64,000 bases of DNA, from contig CAWFXW010000037.1 of NCBI GenBank assembly GCA_963819785.1, positions 496,001-560,000 on the forward strand. Reading direction: 5' to 3'. Below the pieces are notes generated by a model that saw only the letters and a list, made by a program, of their open reading frames with translations, ran no database searches and was not told the origin of the DNA. The stretch is from Palsa-504 sp963819785. GTDB lineage: Bacteria; Actinomycetota; Actinomycetes; Streptosporangiales; Streptosporangiaceae. A program made the translations under genes and the position numbers. Every line of letters begins with the position of its first letter. The first letter of the stretch is position 1. This document shows, piece by piece, positions 61,933 to 64,000 of the stretch.

Positions 61933-62783
61933 TTACCCCGCGTTTCTTGACGTGCGACGGTGAACAGCGTGACCGAGCCGCCGCCGGTCCGGCGCGACTG
62001 CCGGGTTCCCAGCACCGTAATGCCCATGAGGAAGATCCAGGTCACGAGCAGCGCGAGCAGTGAGGCTGCGACCGAGACCTGGCCGCTGGTCTGGCTGTTG
62101 ACGTAGATCCACACCGGGAAGGTCTGGTACAGGGCCAGGCTGGCCATCGTGTACTCGCCGAGCACCAGGGCCACGGTCAGGACGACGGCCGACAGCAACG
62201 CGGTCCGCAGGTTCGGCAGGATCACCCGTACCAGCGTGCTGAGCCAGCCGGCCCCCAGCGAATGGGACGCCTCGACGACCGTCTTCAGGTCCAGCGAGCG
62301 CAGCCCGGCGTCGATGGCCCGGTAGGCGAACGGCATGGCCAGCACGACGTACTCCAGCCCGAGCAGGTACGACGTGCCTTTGAGCGAGCCGGGGGCAATC
62401 TGCAGGACACCCACGATCAGCACCACGGGCGGGATGACGATCGGCAGGATCGTGATGCTCTCCATCAGCCGCCGGATCCCGGGCAGCCGCAGGTGGACGT
62501 AGACCGTGGTGGGCAGCATGAGCACGATCGTGATCACGGTGGTGATGACCGCCAGCCGCACCGACAGGCCCAGGGACGAGGTGAAGCCGTCCTCGCTGAC
62601 CACCGAGCCGAAGGCCTTGATCCCGGCGAACCGGAAGGCCACGATCAGCGGCACGAGAAAATACACGCCGGCGATCAGCAGCACCACCCAGCGCCAGACG
62701 GCGAAGGATGCTCGCTTTCTGCGTGGCCACGGGCCCTTGGCCTCCTCGGCGGCCAGCGCCGTCGTGCCGATTACCTGAGCCAT
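61929..62783 (-). CDS. Phosphonate-type ABC permease 2, copy 2
   Basis: A 284-residue permease with about six helices; EAA loop VVEASHSLGAGWLSTLVRVI, preceded by LAMPFAYRAIDAGLRSLDLK, matching the equivalent segment of copy 1. It overlaps the other permease by 13 bases. The short C-terminal tail ends before a four-base overlap with the ATPase gene. Confidence 0.9.
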   Translation of the reverse strand: MAQVIGTTALAAEEAKGPWPRRKRASFAVWRWVVLLIAGVYFLVPLIVAFRFAGIKAFGSVVSEDGFTSSLGLSVRLAVITTVITIVLMLPTTVYVHLRLPGIRRLMESITILPIVIPPVVLIVGVLQIAPGSLKGTSYLLGLEYVVLAMPFAYRAIDAGLRSLDLKTVVEASHSLGAGWLSTLVRVILPNLRTALLSAVVLTVALVLGEYTMASLALYQTFPVWIYVNSQTSGQVSVAASLLALLVTWIFLMGITVLGTRQSRRTGGGSVTLFTVARQETRGN

Positions 62784-63757
62784 CTGGCCGCCCTCCGCTG
62801 CAGCGCGACGTAGATGATCATCGCGATCGCGATGATGACGACCATGCCCAGGCCGAGCGCCTTGCCGATGTTCTCCTGGCCGGCGATGACGTTCCCGTTC
62901 AGGAACGACCCGATCTGGATCGCGGTCAGCGGTATCGTCCCGTTGGTGAGCGCTTCAGTAGTGGCGTAGGCGGACAGGGCGCTGCCGAACAGCAGCAGGA
63001 CGCAGCCCAGGAACGACGGCAGCAGGACCGGGCCGCCCACGAAGCGCCAGTAATCCCAGGTCCGCGCGCCCATGTTCTCGGCCGCTTCCCGCCACGCCGG
63101 GCGCAATCCTTCCAGCGCCGGCAAGATGATCAGCACCATCAGCGGGACCTGGAAGTAGAAGTACACCACGATGACGCCGGTCAGGGAGTACAGGGTGAAG
63201 CCGTGCGCGTAGAGGTTGAGCCCGAGGTTGGCGATCCAGTGGGTGATGAGCCCGGTGGAGCCGAGGGAGGCGATGAACAGGAAGGCCAGCGGCACCCCGC
63301 CGAAGTTGGCGAACACGCCAGAGGCGGTGATCGTCACCTGCCGCAGGATGTTCCCGCGCTTGGCGGTGAAGATCGCGTACGCGATCAGCAGCCCGAAGAT
63401 GGCCGGCAGCACGGACGTGAGCACCGACAAGATGATGCTCTGCCAGAAGCCGTGCAGGTAGATGCCGTGGGTGGCGGCGCTGACGTTGCTGAACGTGAAG
63501 CCGCCGTTGTTGCCCTGGAAGGCCCCGATCGCGACCGCGATCATCGGTATCAGCAGTCCGAGCGTCACGTACACGCCGAACGGCACGATGCCTGCGATCC
63601 GGCGCAGCCAGCGCAGGGCACCGGGCAGGGTCAGCCTCGCGAGGGCTCCGCTCCCGGCGCCGGGACCGGAGCCGGGGGCCCCGGAATCCGCCAGGGATCC
63701 CGGGGCCCCGGAGGCCGCTACGGTCTGGTCCACCGCTAACCGATCACGCTGGACCAC
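62771..63757 (-). CDS. Phosphonate-type ABC permease 1, copy 2
   Basis: A 328-residue permease with about six helices and EAA loop REAAENMGARTWDYWRFVGG, very like copy 1 (REASENLGSSSWQYWRYVGG). It has about 30 extra N-terminal residues rich in Gly, Ser, Ala and Pro. GTG 63757 overlaps the binding-protein stop by 22 bases; GTG 63733 is an alternative start just after that stop. Confidence 0.88.
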   Translation of the reverse strand: MVQRDRLAVDQTVAASGAPGSLADSGAPGSGPGAGSGALARLTLPGALRWLRRIAGIVPFGVYVTLGLLIPMIAVAIGAFQGNNGGFTFSNVSAATHGIYLHGFWQSIILSVLTSVLPAIFGLLIAYAIFTAKRGNILRQVTITASGVFANFGGVPLAFLFIASLGSTGLITHWIANLGLNLYAHGFTLYSLTGVIVVYFYFQVPLMVLIILPALEGLRPAWREAAENMGARTWDYWRFVGGPVLLPSFLGCVLLLFGSALSAYATTEALTNGTIPLTAIQIGSFLNGNVIAGQENIGKALGLGMVVIIAIAMIIYVALQRRAARWLR

Positions 63758-64000
63758 TGCTGGGCCACGACGTTCTCGGCCGTCGCTTGCTGCTGCTGGG
63801 TGGGGAAGGTGACGCTGCCGGCCGGGCCGGCGGCAGCGCCTTGTACGCGGTCTGGTTGACCATGCCGTCCGACACCAGGGTCGGCAGCTCGATCGGCCGG
63901 GCCTCGCCCTCGAGCCAGAGGTTCTGGCCCGCGGTGGAGTACAGGTATTCCTCCCACAGACGGGCCGCGGCCGGGTGCGGCGCGTACTTGCTGATGGCCT
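63736..64000 (-). pseudogene. Phosphonate-type substrate-binding protein, copy 2, C-terminal part with a frameshift
   Basis: Read from the right edge the sequence gives AISKYAPHPAAARLWEEYLY, QNLWLEGEARPIELPT and so on, clearly related to the end of copy 1 (KNAPHPAAARLWEEFLYS). At 63824-63826 the run of three G (plus strand) needs one more base to continue in frame to the natural end (GSVTFPTQQQQ ... WSSVIG, stop at 63736-63738). Without it the protein would end out of frame. Either a recent mutation or a homopolymer assembly error. The rest lies outside the window. Confidence 0.8.

Overview
The window is high-GC DNA (about 70 percent by eye) with dense ATGA/TGATG gene overlaps, frequent GTG/TTG starts, an F420-type luciferase-like oxidoreductase, a remnant of a mycothiol-dependent isomerase-type gene, and many PadR/TetR/GntR/MocR regulators. 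This points to a soil-type actinobacterium with a large genome. The order cannot be fixed from the sequence alone. No rRNA, tRNA or CRISPR array was recognised.

Layout. (1) 1-3664: MacB-like ABC exporter genes and a DHA2 drug exporter, divergent from a TetR repressor over twin palindromic operators. (2) 3813-7411: ABC-2 exporter coupled to a NarL/LuxR-type two-component system. (3) 7683-11351: a PRC-barrel protein, then two zinc-ribbon AIM24 proteins divergent from an SPFH protein with collagen-like and zinc-ribbon C-terminus. A palindrome-rich intergenic stretch follows. (4) 11624-20985: PadR plus membrane protein, ABC-F ATPase, an MFS exporter, a VOC protein, a PadR-controlled FtsX-type ABC exporter, and two gene remnants. 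(5) 21060-28909: Gfo/Idh/MocA oxidoreductases (the first lacks its NAD domain), a luciferase-like oxidoreductase, a MocR regulator, a cobalt-type nitrile hydratase in three small subunits, an IlvD/Edd dehydratase, and isopentenyl-diphosphate isomerase. (6) 28906-34557: TetR plus a complete branched-chain amino-acid-type (Liv) ABC operon. (7) 34711-40997: two large damaged genes, aminopeptidase N with two frameshifts and an indolepyruvate ferredoxin oxidoreductase-like gene with a deletion and frameshifts. (8) 41422-47678: amidohydrolase, acetoacetate-CoA ligase, NUDIX hydrolase, a conserved protein of unknown role, pirin and a small Cys-rich protein. (9) 47964-49280: a TnpB-only IS605-group element. 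(10) 49459-64000: a phosphonate-catabolism island.

The phosphonate island is the most coherent system. A GntR regulator sits next to a TmpA/TmpB-like pair (Fe/2-oxoglutarate dioxygenase plus HD-domain diiron oxygenase). Divergent from that pair are a FAD-dependent amine oxidase-like enzyme and a phosphonatase-like HAD hydrolase. Then come a LacI regulator with a recognisable promoter and operator, a phosphonate-type ABC importer, a calcineurin-like phosphoesterase, and a second related ABC importer facing the other way. Together these suggest uptake of aminoethylphosphonate-like compounds, including N-methylated ones, and release of phosphate by two routes, one oxidative and one hydrolytic. 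The assignment rests on family recognition and synteny.

Gene damage is common: truncated or internally deleted remnants at about 15.0, 17.0 and 21.1 kb, multi-frameshift genes at 34.7-41.0 kb, and a one-base frameshift in the last gene. Some may be true decay and some may be assembly indels. Two related 50-bp palindromes (16871 and 41201) flank gene-poor or damaged stretches.
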